Source: Letharia columbiana
Taxonomy: Eukaryota; Ascomycota; Lecanoromycetes; Lecanorales; Parmeliaceae
Direction: 5' to 3'
Assembly (NCBI RefSeq): GCF_014066305.1
Contig: NW_023501045.1
Coordinates: 555,501-619,500, forward strand
Length of the DNA stretch: 64,000 nt
Shown here: positions 10,256 through 22,195 of the stretch, one piece after another
How the letters are laid out: each line of letters starts with the position of its first letter
How positions within the stretch are numbered: position 1 is the stretch's first letter
Notes under the pieces: model-generated
The model's input: only the letters and a program-made list of their open reading frames with translations
Database searches by the model: none
What the model was told of the DNA's origin: nothing
Translations under genes and position numbers: made by a program

Positions 10256-11615
10256 CTAGTCCATATCAATTTCTGGTGGCTCGCCCAGAACCTCGGTTAT
10301 CGCTGTCACAAGCCGACATGTATCACCACTGCGTCGATCGTCGCCCAGAACTGCGGACGCTGCTTGGTCACCCATAGACTCCGTGATGAATTGTGGTCCC
10401 CAGCCTCGATGCCGGAGCGCAAAACTATGCCTTGGGACCGCTGCTGCTAAGGTCGCCGCTAATGTTTCGCGGTAAGCTGACATGTACGGCAAGTCGTAAG
10501 CGATGAGAACATCCTTCATGCCGCGGTGGATTGACCATGCTAAGGGTGACCAAGCAAGGTTGGTCTAGACAGTTAGCAATCGCTGCTGCCTCTTTGTGTT
10601 GCAAATATATTGTCGAGCTTTCATCTTCGACCAAGGAAGGTACCTCGAGCTGCCGTATGCAGGGAGGTGCACCTGCGTTGTTGCCTAAGCGTTCATGGAA
10701 CAAGAAGTCTACTTGATACGCCATTCGGCCACAGTGATTGTACAGACCAGACGCAGAGCTTTGCGCAGCGAATCTCTTGGGAAGTAATTTTAGCAACCAC
10801 TTCCCGGGCCTCTTCCGGCCTGCAAAAGCCATTTTGGATGGCTTGCTGACAACATTAAAAACCGAGGTCAATGACACCGGCAGCCATCTCGATGCATTGG
10901 CGGGACCTTCTGGCAAAAGAGATAGGGAACGAATCCCTTCCGCCTTGAAATCTCTCGTAAGCTTGGAAGGTAATTGTACGACGCTCACCAAGGGGCCACT
11001 CTATCTGGTAATAGCCGTTCTAGCTCGCGTAGCAAAGGCGAAGCCCTGAGGGATCGTTCCAGCGGGATATTTCTCGACCTTGTGACAGGAGTACGAAGGC
11101 GATCAATGTCATTCTTGAAATGGCCATGCAAGCAGCCCCTTCGTGAAACCCAAGTGGCGACATATTTAGCCGCCTATGCCATGGAGCAGTGATTGGGGAA
11201 TCACTTCCGGATAAGATTGATGGATGTTTAGCATCCTTGTCGCCGATGCTGATAGCTGAAAGTTTTCCTTCGTCAAACCGCACCTGAGACCAGTGAGGAT
11301 GGACCACTGTTAAGAGAACTGTCCAAGAGACTCCTCCAGGCTTGCATCTGGAATTTCGATTTAGATGAACGGTGTCCACTCCTATCTGACTGATGTCGGC
11401 ATCAAGAATGGGATCAGGCGGCGGTGGTTGGCGAGGCTGTGCCAGTTCTTAGATGCCCGAATTGTTCCCCAAGATGCCAGATGTTCTTCTCCACGCAGCC
11501 TGTAGAATGTATCCGATTGTGCTTTGAGGGTGCCAACTTGCGATATGATTGACGCTAAGCCGACAGCTGTGACCAGAGCGGGAACCCAAGCAGCGGTGAG
11601 GTTCGCAGCATCCAT
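10256..11615 (-). pseudogene. broken fungal-specific membrane-anchored gene of unknown function
   Basis: The ATG at 11615 opens MDAANLTAAWVPALVTAVGL, an N-terminal membrane segment typical of a large fungal-only family with no assigned role. The frame must shift near 11430 to reach DPILDADISQIGVDTVHL. It meets TAG at 11020-11022 inside an otherwise continuous block (...CYAS stop NGYYQIEWPLGE), and shifts again near 10865 to reach KMAFAGRKRPGKWLL. A normal intron (GTACCT...GCTAACTGTCTAG, donor in the CTCGAG at about 10645) then leads to NLAWSPLAWSIHRGMKDVL and the end at 10256. The WSIHRG block and the order of pieces match the family as I remember it. One stop plus two frameshifts indicate a pseudogene unless they are assembly errors. 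Confidence 0.65.
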
Positions 11616-12418
11616 GTTTGGTCAATGTAGTCAGTTCAACATGTATATGTCGAAATCAGTCGTTGCTTCGAATCCCACATCCTTTACAGCAACAGATAGA
11701 GAGAGGAGAACATGGACCAGGCTACGAAAATATCATGTATGCCTTCAGCCTCACCGCCCTCGTCTGGCGTTTCATCAGGGGAAAACGAAAGAATGAGTGA
11801 TCAGCTGCACCGTGTCCGCTATATCATGGTTAAAATTGCAGACTTACGACATGCAAGCTTATTTGGTAACACCTTCCATCTTTCATTCTCAAGTGAGAAC
11901 ATCTTGACTGAATATTCATGCTGGCTGATTACAACCGCGCTCACCAATACACCCAACCGCCCTCATCCTGCGAAGATAGCCTGTGTCGTACGACAAAAGG
12001 GCGACGCCCACTCAATCTAAATTCGATTGAGGGTGATGTCAACGAGGTCGGGGCGAATTTGTGCTTCTTGGCACATGTCTTGGCATTCTCGTATTCTCGA
12101 GTAACAACAACAAACTATATTGGTTAAGCATTTCTGCTTGCGAAGATGGTCGGTTCAACATTAGGAGTAATTGTATACGCGATTTGTGTCTCCGGATATG
12201 AAGACTGGGGAGACGGGATAGAACATTGAACTTTATTCTATGGGTCAATTGCACTTAGACTGATTAGAATATACTCGTAGATACGAGTACGAGTGTGATT
12301 TGCGGCTGATGATCCCGAAAGGTCCTTCGAGGCATGAAATGCGCAGAGCCCCCATCTTCTACCTGTCATTCTCACATTATATCCGCTCTGACTTCTGAAC
12401 ATCGAAACGGCCATCGTC
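11616..12418. other. intergenic stretch, nothing recognised
   Basis: Only short overlapping frames are present, none with a domain or plausible splice partner. It lies upstream of both the broken minus-strand gene and the F-box gene. Confidence 0.4.
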
Positions 12419-14209
12419 ATGCCGGACCCAAGCATGATGAGCCACACGTTTGTTAGCAGTTTGGGCGCCAATAAGCACGAAAACGGGGCTTCGGTTTTAC
12501 CCCTGCCACTGAATCTGATAGCTCTCATAATTTCATACGTATGCATCACGTACGAGCAGGGTCATGATCCAGAAAGCTGACCATCCTCAAAGCTTGACCG
12601 CCCTGCAGACCTCGGCCGGACTTGTCGCACATGTCGCGTTTTCCATTATATCGGCCTCCCTCAACTCTACTCCAACGTCTCCTTAAGATCTTACGACTAC
12701 ATACGCTATTCGCGCCGTGATGGCCGGCCAGATGGCTGCGGCATGGCAAGCCCTTTCTCTATGGGCTTGAATGGGCTGGTGGCGAGGAATGTAGCTGGCT
12801 ACGTGAAGCATTTCGAGGTCTGCGGAGAGTGGAAAGAACATGAACTGGAAGAACACGCAAAAGTTGGGAGGGTACCTGATGAGACCATGATGTTGAATTC
12901 GCTGGTGCGAGCAGCGGTGGAGAAGATGGCGGTACTAGACAGCTTCAGGTACTGCATATCTGTCTAGGTCTGGAGCCAATTCGCTGACTTGCATTCTAGC
13001 TGGGCGTTGAACGTCAAGATGTTGCCGGTTATATGGCACGGACTTGCACAGCGGAATTCAATAACGAAACTCACGGTCAGATTCCCTTCAAGTCGACATC
13101 CTCGACCACTCACCCTCGTGCCCCCAATGCCGAACTTGCAAGACTTGAAGGTCACCGACATAGACCCACTTTGCTACCCAGATGACATATCCCTACTTCT
13201 GCTCGGCTCTAAAAACCTTCGACATTTGAAGCTTCATTGGAGTCCTCGCATGCGGGAAGCTCGGGAACTTAGTACGCAGGAATCCGCCTACTTTGGAAGA
13301 TGTGCTGCTGCAAGATACTCAATATCCCTGCAAACCCTTGCTGTACAGAATCTATACACGTATCATGACATCTCCAACTGCGACTTATTTGATCACTCCT
13401 TTGTGGAAGAAGTAACGTTGCTCAACAGCACTGGTGGACTTGGTGATGATGCCGGCACCGCCTTCGTGGACCAGCACAATTGGCGAAAGACCGAAGAAAA
13501 CGTGCCGTCAAACCTCAAAATGCTCCGTATTGATAAAGTCTCCCGTCAACAATGCTCATTCATCGAGAGCATCAATGGACTAGAAAAGCTATACCTCATC
13601 GGTCCACAGCCTTCCCCAGGACGCAGAGTCAAAGGCACCACGCCAAATTGTGGAAAATCTCTGCCGGATTCACCCGCCTCCAGCCACTCTTCTCCCAGCA
13701 GCACCGACAACTCCAACATCATGACCTTAAAAGAAGACTACATCGAAGCCATCACGAAGAGCCATGGCCACACTCTCAAGCACCTCCTCCTCCTCCCGCA
13801 ATGGCGCCTCACAGATGACGACATAGCCCTCATAGTGCGCCAGTGCCCAAATCTCGAACAACTAGGCATCGGTGCCGAATACTCCAGCTTCAAACAGCTC
13901 AGGCTCCTCGTGCCTTTTTTAAACAACCTCACAGCAATAAGGATCCTGAGTAGCCCAGATGATACAAGCTTTGTGAACAAGATGCGTGAAATGGATGATA
14001 GAGGGATGCACGAGAAAACGCTGTCAGAGGAGACCGCAAAGTGGAACTTGAGTACGCTGCAGTACATGGAATTGGGTGGGGAAGATTTGATTTTTGAAGT
14101 CGGCAAGAGGGAGGGGGGGAAGGCCGGATGGAAAAAGGTCGTGAAGAAGAAAGCGTGGGAGGAGGTGAGGGATATTGCTATTTGGGCTTTGGATTCTCAT
14201 GACTTATGA
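12419..14209 (+). CDS. F-box protein with leucine-rich-repeat-like C-terminal part
   Basis: Exons 12419-12538, 12593-12948 and 13000-14209 total 1686 bp, 561 aa. The introns are 54 bp (GTATGC...GCTGACCATCCTCAAAG) and 51 bp (GTACTG...CTGACTTGCATTCTAG). The first two exons together make an F-box at about residues 28-60: LPLPLNLIALIISYLDRP, then LGRTCRTCRVFHYIGLPQLY. The rest has irregular leucine-rich segments (NLRHLKLHW, LKMLRIDKV, LEKLYLIG, LKHLLLLPQWRL, LEQLGIGAEY) consistent with a solenoid. A Ser-rich low-complexity insert lies near residue 390. F-box proteins link substrates to SCF ubiquitin ligases; the substrate here is unknown. Confidence 0.82.
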
Positions 14210-16489
14210 AGTGGACTGGAGAGATCCGAGTCTGTATTGGAGGTACATAGAGAGGATGAAGCGTTTCTAGGGGGCGCCGCTTGTATGATACCATACCATT
14301 CAAACTAGCGGCCTGCTTCTTCACTCAAGCACTCTCCTTTCTCGCTTCGCTCCTCCATCGCTGGCACTACGACACTCTTCGCTCCAGCATGCGATACCGA
14401 ACTCCGAACTCTCTCCTTCTCTGACGCCAAACTCCCGCTCTTCTGTCCCAACGCACCGTCTACAGCAGACCGTCTAACCACCTGTGTTTGCTGACTCCAC
14501 TGGCAATATATCTATCATCGTCTACGGAGCACTGCCATTCCTCAACGCGGTTTGAATGCGTTTATCATCAGCCCGCTCTATGCATATGGCCTCGCGGGTG
14601 GAGAAAAAATTTCGTGCAATAACACATGAAGCTGCAAAATGTCCGATATGAAGAAAGGCTTTTCAAGAAAATTGCGGGAAAGTTTGATCCGGATACTCCT
14701 TACCCCCAGGGATGTCCGATCCCCGAGCCCTCAAGTTGAGTAAATCATCAACAATGGCTGTTACAATGAGACAGCTATCCCGTGGCTTCTTTGAACCTGG
14801 TTGGTCGAAAGGATCTGAAGCGTTTATGATACTCCCAACGAAAAGCTCTCCATTGGAAGTCCTGCCGCTTACAAGCTAACCACCACTCGTCGTTCAGTTC
14901 AGAGCACTCCACAATCCCTTCGTCACCGCCACCCGATCTCTAACCTTCACCTTTCCCGAACCCCCGGAACGACCTACGCTTTCACCTCCTGCGCCTGGAC
15001 ATTCGTTTCACTCCCGCCCACCTCCCCCTCCTGATGCTCAAACTGCGCCATCTTCTTCTATATCCACCTCCCCATGCTCGAGCACAACATCGTCTTACCT
15101 ACCTCAAATTCAGTAAACGAGATCTGTTATCCGCGAGGTGCTATCGTCAGCGATTGGTGCGGCTCGACTACGTTCTTTCCACCGACGAAGATCTACACAA
15201 ACAGCGACTTCATAGAACTTTCTACGCGTGTTTAAAAAGGTCCGGAGCCATATAAGATCCTATGGAGTAACGCGATTATCGTACAATTTTAGATCTCGGA
15301 CGATTTAGGGGTTCATCAGGCCGCAGTTCCCGCAAACATCATTAACGACTCCATACTTTCGTGGCCAATAGTTCAGACCGGTAGCGTAGCCTTGCTCGAT
15401 GACCACCGAACCCTCTGTTGCCCTACATATATCGTCACCAGCGTCTTTGGTTCCGTGAGGACGAGCCAGTTGCTAGCGCAAGATGGGTGATGATTTAATT
15501 CCCATAGATCCTCTCTAGACAGCGTTTTCGCAAACTTTTTGCAGAAGACCAACAACTCTGGATGACTTTTTCACGAAGGCTCTGAGGCGAAAAACAATAA
15601 AATCTTCCTCTCTTTCGGACTTGGGAATTATGACGCTAGCCATCCCCTATGAATGGACAATTTTCAGACGAACTTTGAGCCTGGGGGGTGCTTCGGAAAT
15701 CAGCCGTCGATGAGGTCAACCAGTTCCAAGCGAGCATTTCTTCAAAAACAACAAAAGTAACCATCATAGAGATCTACAACTATAGATTTGCCAGGAAACG
15801 ATCAACTTCCCGATCACACACGAGCTTCGGCAGCAAGATTCGTAATATGATTTGACTGGTGCGCATCACATGACGTGCTCCAGACCGCGTGAGGTACCCA
15901 CCTACTACTCCAACAAATCATCGACGGTGGCCTCGAGACGATGCGAATAGAAAGTGCTCGATGGTGGGCACTTGTGGAGAAAAAGAAAAAAGGTAGAAAT
16001 AACTCCGAGGTGGAGAAATTATGCGGGGCCTTCCTATTTACCACTGTCCTTACTTGAAAGATTTCCATGCAGTCATCATGATCACCGACTGATGCAACGC
16101 TGCAAGGTAAGTCAGACGGCTCCGTGTGCTGCAGAAATGGAACTACCCGCCCGGTCAAGTGACAGAGTCGTGCATAAAAGCGGGCTGGCCAAATGGGGAT
16201 AAACACATCTTTTCGAACAACCGGGCTAGGTCGTAAATTTTTTTAAAATGTAAATGTAGAACAGACAATCGTTAAACAAGTAATGAGTGCTCTTGCGGTT
16301 TCGTCAAAAGTTAGTGTTTTATCAAATGCTGATAGGGGTGGCGTTGCGCTCACAAATGATTGATTTAATTTGGAGAGGGGCGGGGGTCAATACCTTCGCA
16401 TTCAGTGTCCCAATATTCGAGTACACCGTAACATTCAAACGAGATCATCCCGGATTGCCTCTGCACTGTGTTTCTAGCCATAACATAAC
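14210..16489. other. gene-poor stretch with protein-like fragments
   Basis: Around 14890-15400 on the plus strand short protein-like runs occur in more than one frame. One frame reads ICYPRGAIVSDWCGSTTFF and is followed in the same frame by TAA and TAG, then LGVHQAAVPANIINDS. This suggests a decayed gene, but I cannot name it. The remainder (15560-16480) shows only short frames without support. Confidence 0.35.
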
Positions 16490-18384
16490 TCAGTTCTGTC
16501 TCTCCCATCTAAGCGAGCGACTTCGAGGCTCCAGCATTTGTAGCGTGATAGCTGAGATAGCCGAATCATCAACCATACGCACCAGCGCCCTCTTCGCATC
16601 CGCTTCGCCTTCTCCGTTCTTGACTACCGGCCTCACGCGGTATTGCCGGAATAGGCTCGCCAGAACGGCTACAAATTCTACCTGAGAGAATTTTCGGCCG
16701 ACGCATTCTCGTGGACCATCTGCCCAGGGGATGAAAGTTCCGGCTTCGGGCTCAATGAAAGTTTCCTCTGCCATCGGCAATGTATGATTACCGTGGCTGC
16801 TGAATGTGGGAGAAGAAGCTCTGAGCCAGCGACTCGGACGCCAGTCGAGGGCGTCCGAACCCCAAGTTTGAGGATCAGTGTGGAGAGCTTGTACGTTGAT
16901 GTTGATCGCCGTACTTGAAGGAAGTATATACGTTTTGTCGCCCAGAGCGAGGCTTTGGGAATGAAAACCGGTTGACTTCGGGATGAAGACTATGGAGCCA
17001 TACAGACGTAGAGTCTCGTACTGACTTTACGTCAGTGGATATACATGGCTCGGAATCAGGAAGTGGGGAGGGAACTGGGCCATACCATCACAGCAAGGCA
17101 TCGTTCTAAATTAGGGAAGCTTTCCTCGTACTTCCAACCTCCTGAGCCACCAGAATTCCCTAAGACATGATGGACCTCTTCTATGAGCCAAGCTTGGCAT
17201 TCAGGGTTCGCAGCCAGCAGCACGAGCGAAGTAGCCATAGTGTTTGCGGTCGTTTCATGCCCCGCAAGATTGAAAGCAAAGATATTGCCAAAGATTTCCT
17301 CGTCAGTGAGGCCTAGACGGGTGGAGTCGTTTATATCACTAGACTTTTGGGCCTCCTCTGAGGCTCGCACAAGTGAGCCCATTAAATTCCCAGTCCCATG
17401 TTCACGTTTTGCCGCCATGTTGCGTTCATGCGTCAGCATCTCTTCCATATATTTCTGGAACTCCTGGGTCGCGACACCGAGACTCCTCAGTCTCTTTGGA
17501 AGAAAAGACAGGGTCAGAACCTTCTTTGGAAATATGGCGAAAGTTATAATGTTGCGTAGACACAGAGAAAGAGCATCCCGATAGGTCATGCTATGCCCGT
17601 CAGACAAGTCGCGGACCCCATGGTGGAAAGAATAAGAGAGACCGAATCCAACGCAGGTCAGTACGTGTAGTGCTAGCGTTGCGGTGTCTGCCACGGTTTC
17701 CCTTGTGCCTTCTGCTCCTTGCTCTGCCCAAAATTGGGCCATGTCATGTGCTTGCCTCAGAGCTTCCTTCCATACCAGCGAGCTTGTTCTCTCGTTGAAG
17801 TTTGGAGCCGTAAGCCGCCTTTGACGCTGCCAGTCTTCGCCCTCGACCTACAGTCACCATTAGCTATGGACACAGTTACATCAAACTTCAAAGTTTGAGT
17901 TACAGTGTTCAAATTGCGACCAAAGACATTGAGCTGTTCTGTATCTCCATCAGTAGGTAAAATCACGACTACAACTTTGATTGGTTCACCTACCATACAT
18001 GACAGCTGGCTTGATGAATTCTTTCCGGCGCGAGAGAATGGTGTGCGTGGCTTGAGGATCTGCGACGCTGACTTCGTTTCCACTAGGCGTAACAACAATG
18101 AACACAGGGCCAAGCTCATCGTGTAAAGCATGCTTGTCATGAAAAGTCCAGCCCATGTATGTGCATCTAGCCCATTTCCCAAGGCCGAAGGGTAGATGCT
18201 TCAACAAGAGTACGAAGGGAAATGTTCTGTAAGTCAGTATCCATAGCGGATTCAAAGGTGATACAGGACTGATGATGACGGGTAAGGCAATCTTACGCGC
18301 CGTGTTGTAGGTTGAAATGACAGAGAAGAAAGTCAAAGACAAGAAGGCGAGGATGACGCTGGCAAGCACAAAGGTCAAGTTCAT
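16490..18384 (-). CDS. cytochrome P450 monooxygenase
   Basis: Exons 17994-18384, 17904-17938, 17086-17847 and 16490-17020 total 1719 bp, 572 aa; introns are 55-65 bp. The N-terminus is a membrane anchor (LTFVLASVILAFLSLTFF). Exon 2 is only 35 bp but restores YEQLNVFGRNLNTVEGEDW. The family motifs are all present: the oxygen-binding I-helix NLAGHETTANT, the K-helix ETLR at the start of exon 4, and the heme-binding loop WADGPRECVG with the axial Cys near residue 502. The Phe that usually opens this loop is Trp here. P450s of this layout hydroxylate or epoxidise lipids, xenobiotics or secondary metabolites at the ER. No biosynthetic partner genes adjoin it, so its substrate cannot be inferred. 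Confidence 0.93.
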
Positions 18385-19401
18385 AGTGCGTGTCGGATTG
18401 GAATGGCGGAGTGAGATACTTTGTGGAGGAAGGCGAATAGTGGGGTCACGATTACTCAGAGCGAGAGGGTCGGAATGCTACGTGTTTGAGCTAGAAGTTG
18501 TCAGGGTAGTTGTAGCAACGACTGATGGAGGCGACTTAATGCCAATGCAATATTGATGAGGCTGAGGTAAGGTAGGCATCAGTTCGCGGCGCATAAAGCT
18601 GGCGGAAGTTGTACAAGTACAAAGAGAAGACGACGTCAATATTATGCAGCTGAGTCGTCTCAAGCCTAAAGTACCTTATCCTAAAATTCTATTATATCAG
18701 CATCATGGTCGATTCCTTTTCATCATGTCTTATGTCTTACTTCTTCATGACATTCTCTATCCGCATCGGAAGATGGTAAATCCGCTCTCCTACAGAGTCA
18801 TCATCATCGTTTGACAATCTTTGCAGGATATGGGATGCACCTGCATTAATGATTGAATTCTAGTCTACCCTAAAACGCAATCAGGCGTCTGCAGCGTTCC
18901 ATCCGCTGTGCTGCATCTCCACGTTACTCCTACTGTAGATCTCCGTGTCGGTGCCGATCATGTCCACCTCTTGACTGTTGTATCAAATGCCTCACTAAAG
19001 TACTTACAGCCTCTGAAATCAATGAGGCCTACACCAGCCTTTCTTCTTCTTCTTCTTCTTCCCCTTCTTCTAGAGAGCTCTATGGCACGCGTAGAGAAAG
19101 ACGGGCTGGGACTGCTCTCACTTAAGGTTTCACCTCACTCGTTGCATACAAAGCTATGCCATAACTTGGATGGAGGGTGATGGTGGTGAGAGTACTTCTC
19201 GCACGAGGCTGAGTACTATCCCATTTGCAGTCTGCAAAGTGACGTTACGGGCCAGGTACCCCAACATATAATGTTACGTCCCACAAGCATTATCATCCTC
19301 TTCACTATTTTTACTGTTATCCCTCGCAACATTAACCCTTGTCTCTATCCCAGGAATCAGCTACAAATCTTCACAAGCTATACAAGTGCTTGATAGCCAG
19401 A
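18385..19401. other. divergent intergenic region
   Basis: Lies between the P450 (-) and the rhodopsin-domain gene (+) and must contain both promoters. A CT-rich run (CTTCTTCTTCTTCTTCTTCC) sits near 19043-19062. No further gene is supported. Confidence 0.4.
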
Positions 19402-20663
19402 ATGTCCAGCAATTCTTCGCAGCCTAGCAAGCCTCCCAAGATCAGCCAAGAAGCCTTCCAGGTCAGGTTTTATTTGAACCCTCAAAGCCTTTCAACAAAG
19501 CTCATACGATAACAGGTTTCAGCTGGCTTTCTCCTTGGCATAGCAGTGATGGTAGCAGGAGGCCGTATATTGGCTCGTTTCTACAAATCACACGGTGTCA
19601 CCGTTGACGATGGCTTCTTTTTCCTCGCGATTACCACTTTTATCTCTGGGACTATTGTGCTTTACTTAGGTTTACCTTACATCTATTTGCAGGAGAATGT
19701 AGAGGCTGGCCTACGCGCTACCCCGGCAGACCTTGTTTCCCAACTCATTCATAGCGAGAAATTACAAGATACGGCCACGACGTTGTTGGGAACTACGATC
19801 ATTAGTGTGAAGGTTTCCTTTTTGTTCTTTTTCCGGGACCTCTTGAGACAACAGAAGAAAATGTTAGTTTGGTGGTGGTGTATTCTTGTCTTCCTCATCC
19901 CTACCGCGCCCATCCTTATGTTCTCCAATCTCATCTCTTGTTCATACTTCGATGAAAGAATTGGTTAGTTTTGCATCCAACCAGGGTTCCGAATTTTCTA
20001 TATTGATAAGATCTCTGCTTAGTCGAGTGCGTGACTCCCGTGGCTCTTGCTAGGCAGAACGGGACTCTCAGAGCAACAGCGACCTTGGACATTGTCTCGG
20101 ATGCCTTACGTAGGTCTCACCCTTCGCAATCCGCATTGCCCTGCATACTAAAAGCAGCAGTCATATCCATCCCGGTGATACTACTCTGGAATGTCAATAT
20201 AAACCTCCGTCGGAAGCTGGCACTTTGGGGGATCCTATGCCTCAGTATCTTCACGGCCATCACGGCGGTAATCAAAGTCGCTGGAGGAAACATCAGCCAT
20301 GACCAAGTTGACTCCGCGTGGGCGATATTTTGGCTTCAAGCTGAAGCCGCTGTCGCAATCATCGTGGTCTCTATCACTGCATTCCGCGCACTTTTCGTTG
20401 CCCACCGAACATCGAAACAGCAATCGCCGGCTCATCATGCCTCTACCTCCCGATCTATCTGGAGCAAAATTGTGAGACGCGATGACGATCTGCCCGCGGC
20501 CCTGGCACCAACGTTCACTGGCGCTCGGACGTATATACGTTATTCTCCGTATGGCTCGGGTAGCTTCAAAGGATCTCGAGATATGGAATTGCCATTGCAG
20601 GGACCAGGGATTCGTGTCACGCATGATATCTCATCGGACAAGATAAGTTGCACTAGAATGTAG
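19402..20663 (+). CDS. fungal rhodopsin-domain integral membrane protein
   Basis: Exons 19402-19461, 19516-19963, 20023-20109 and 20161-20663 total 1098 bp, 365 aa. The family pattern is seen in order: GRILARFYKSHGVTVDD near the first spans, a Trp-rich span (LVWWWCILVF), ATLDIVSDAL, LISIPVILLWNVNINLRRKLALWG, CLSIFTAITAVIKV, and DSAWAIFWLQAEAAVAIIVV. These are features of the fungal rhodopsin_dom (Pth11-like/SAT-type) membrane proteins, often implicated in surface sensing; the function of this one is unknown. Intron 3 (20110-20160, 51 bp) is a multiple of three and has no stop, so an unspliced form would stay in frame. Confidence 0.85.
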
Positions 20664-21912
20664 GACTCAATCGACGCTGACGTTTCTCCAGACTAACCAG
20701 CATGGAGCTCCGAAACCCTCTGCAGAGTCTTTCGTGTGAGAAACATTGGGCCTTAGCTAGGAGGCTGAGACCCAGGCCAGGTGTTTAAGATTCCAATCTA
20801 CGCTGGGTATTATCACCATCGACTGTGTTTAGATCTACAGATCACAAAGAAGAAACCGAATTCTTGGGCCATCTTGCTGTGCCAGTCCTATCTAGGAATA
20901 CTATCCAAACGTGTGAAATCCTTGGGGGAGTCGTATTCTTCTTAGGATATGATTAGCTGTTCGAAGACCATCATACCCCACGCTTTACATATAATTATAA
21001 AGGATCGTGACATAACTCTGGATATAATGCAATCAGTGATAGTGAGTCTGTGACTATTCATTTGCATTGGGAGAACCTAACCTACAAGGAGAAAATCATA
21101 AAGTCACTGGAAAGAGGATGAAAGCCGAGGCTTTTTTTCTGGGACCGTAAGGATACAGCAGTGCACGAGATTTTTGCTACAAAGAACTCAAGAGGTGTCC
21201 CATCGCAAGTCTAGACTAACTATGCTTCTCCAGCACATTTTCAAGCGGCACCCCTCGAGACATCTCAATTCGCTGGCATTTTCCCCTCGTACTCACTGCA
21301 TCTTCTCTGTGCTTTCTGGTACTCACTCCGCACTATTGGCAATAGCCTTGAAGTCGTACCTTCGCCCGTTTGGTGGAACCCTCATCTTTTGTCTATCAAG
21401 CCAAGTAAGTTTCTTTATAGTCAGCCTTGGTGCTTCCTCCTTTCCTCTTCCTTCGTGCGGAGCTCCACAACGAGGGTAGTGAATGGTAACAAATTTTGGT
21501 TCCGGCTGCGTGATAGAAATCTGTCAGTGTCTGTACATAAGATCTGACCACAGTAGGCTCTGCCGGATTAGATTGTCTTCACCTGTGAATCACTGTCATA
21601 TCATTCTGAAGCTAGCGACTAAGCAAAGACTCTGAAATTGCCCACTCCTTCTTTTTCCTTGGACGACTAAGCAGCTTCTTCAAATGACTGCCCCTTCCAC
21701 TCCCCCAACGACTAAGCGAACGACTAAGCAACCCTCCCATTTCAAAAATTTATTCTTCAGTCACCATGGCACAACACAAATCAACATCCCTCATCATCAA
21801 CTTCCATCAGCCACCCCTTCCACCCACACTCCTGTCTGTACAGCTTTCATCCTCATCTACATCCTCATCCGCGCTACCTCACAACAAGTAACCAACCCAC
21901 TCACTCGCCACG
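20664..21912. other. intergenic stretch with a repeated CGACTAAGC motif
   Basis: No gene is supported. Four exact CGACTAAGC copies lie at 21616, 21664, 21709 and 21721, ahead of the small gene starting at 21913. They may be regulatory; this is inference from position and repetition. Confidence 0.4.
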
Positions 21913-22195
21913 ATGGAGTCCAGCGAAACCCACAAGTCGTCGCAAGAGCCGCGAAAAGTGCTGCGGACACCAAGAAAGCTCCCTGTGACAGACAGCAAGG
22001 GCGTCTTGAAGTAAGTCAATCGTCAGAGAGAAGATACCGTCGACGACGACACTCTGACGGTGCCCTAGGCAAGCAATCTTCGCTCGCGGAGGGGAGAAGT
22101 TGCAAGAGGAGATAGAGCTACAGGAAGAACAGCAGCGACGGGACGACGAGCAACGTGCGTTTAGCGAGATGCTAGCGCGCAATAACGAAGATTAG
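21913..22195 (+). CDS. small charged coiled-coil protein, unknown function
   Basis: Two exons, 21913-22010 and 22069-22195, give 225 bp, 74 aa. The intron has a consensus donor GTAAGTC and ends CCCTAG (58 bp). The first exon encodes a Ser/Lys/Arg-rich N-terminus (LRTPRKLPVTDSKGVL). The second encodes a strongly charged helix, KLQEEIELQEEQQRRDDEQR, likely to form a coiled coil, and ends ARNNED. No known domain was recognised. Phase, consensus splice sites and codon flow support a real gene, but length and lack of homology knowledge limit confidence. Confidence 0.5.

Noticed and set aside
15814..16206. 130-codon minus-strand ORF
   Set aside because: Low-complexity Phe/Ser-rich stretches, no domain, no splice partner and overlapping frames of similar size; likely chance.
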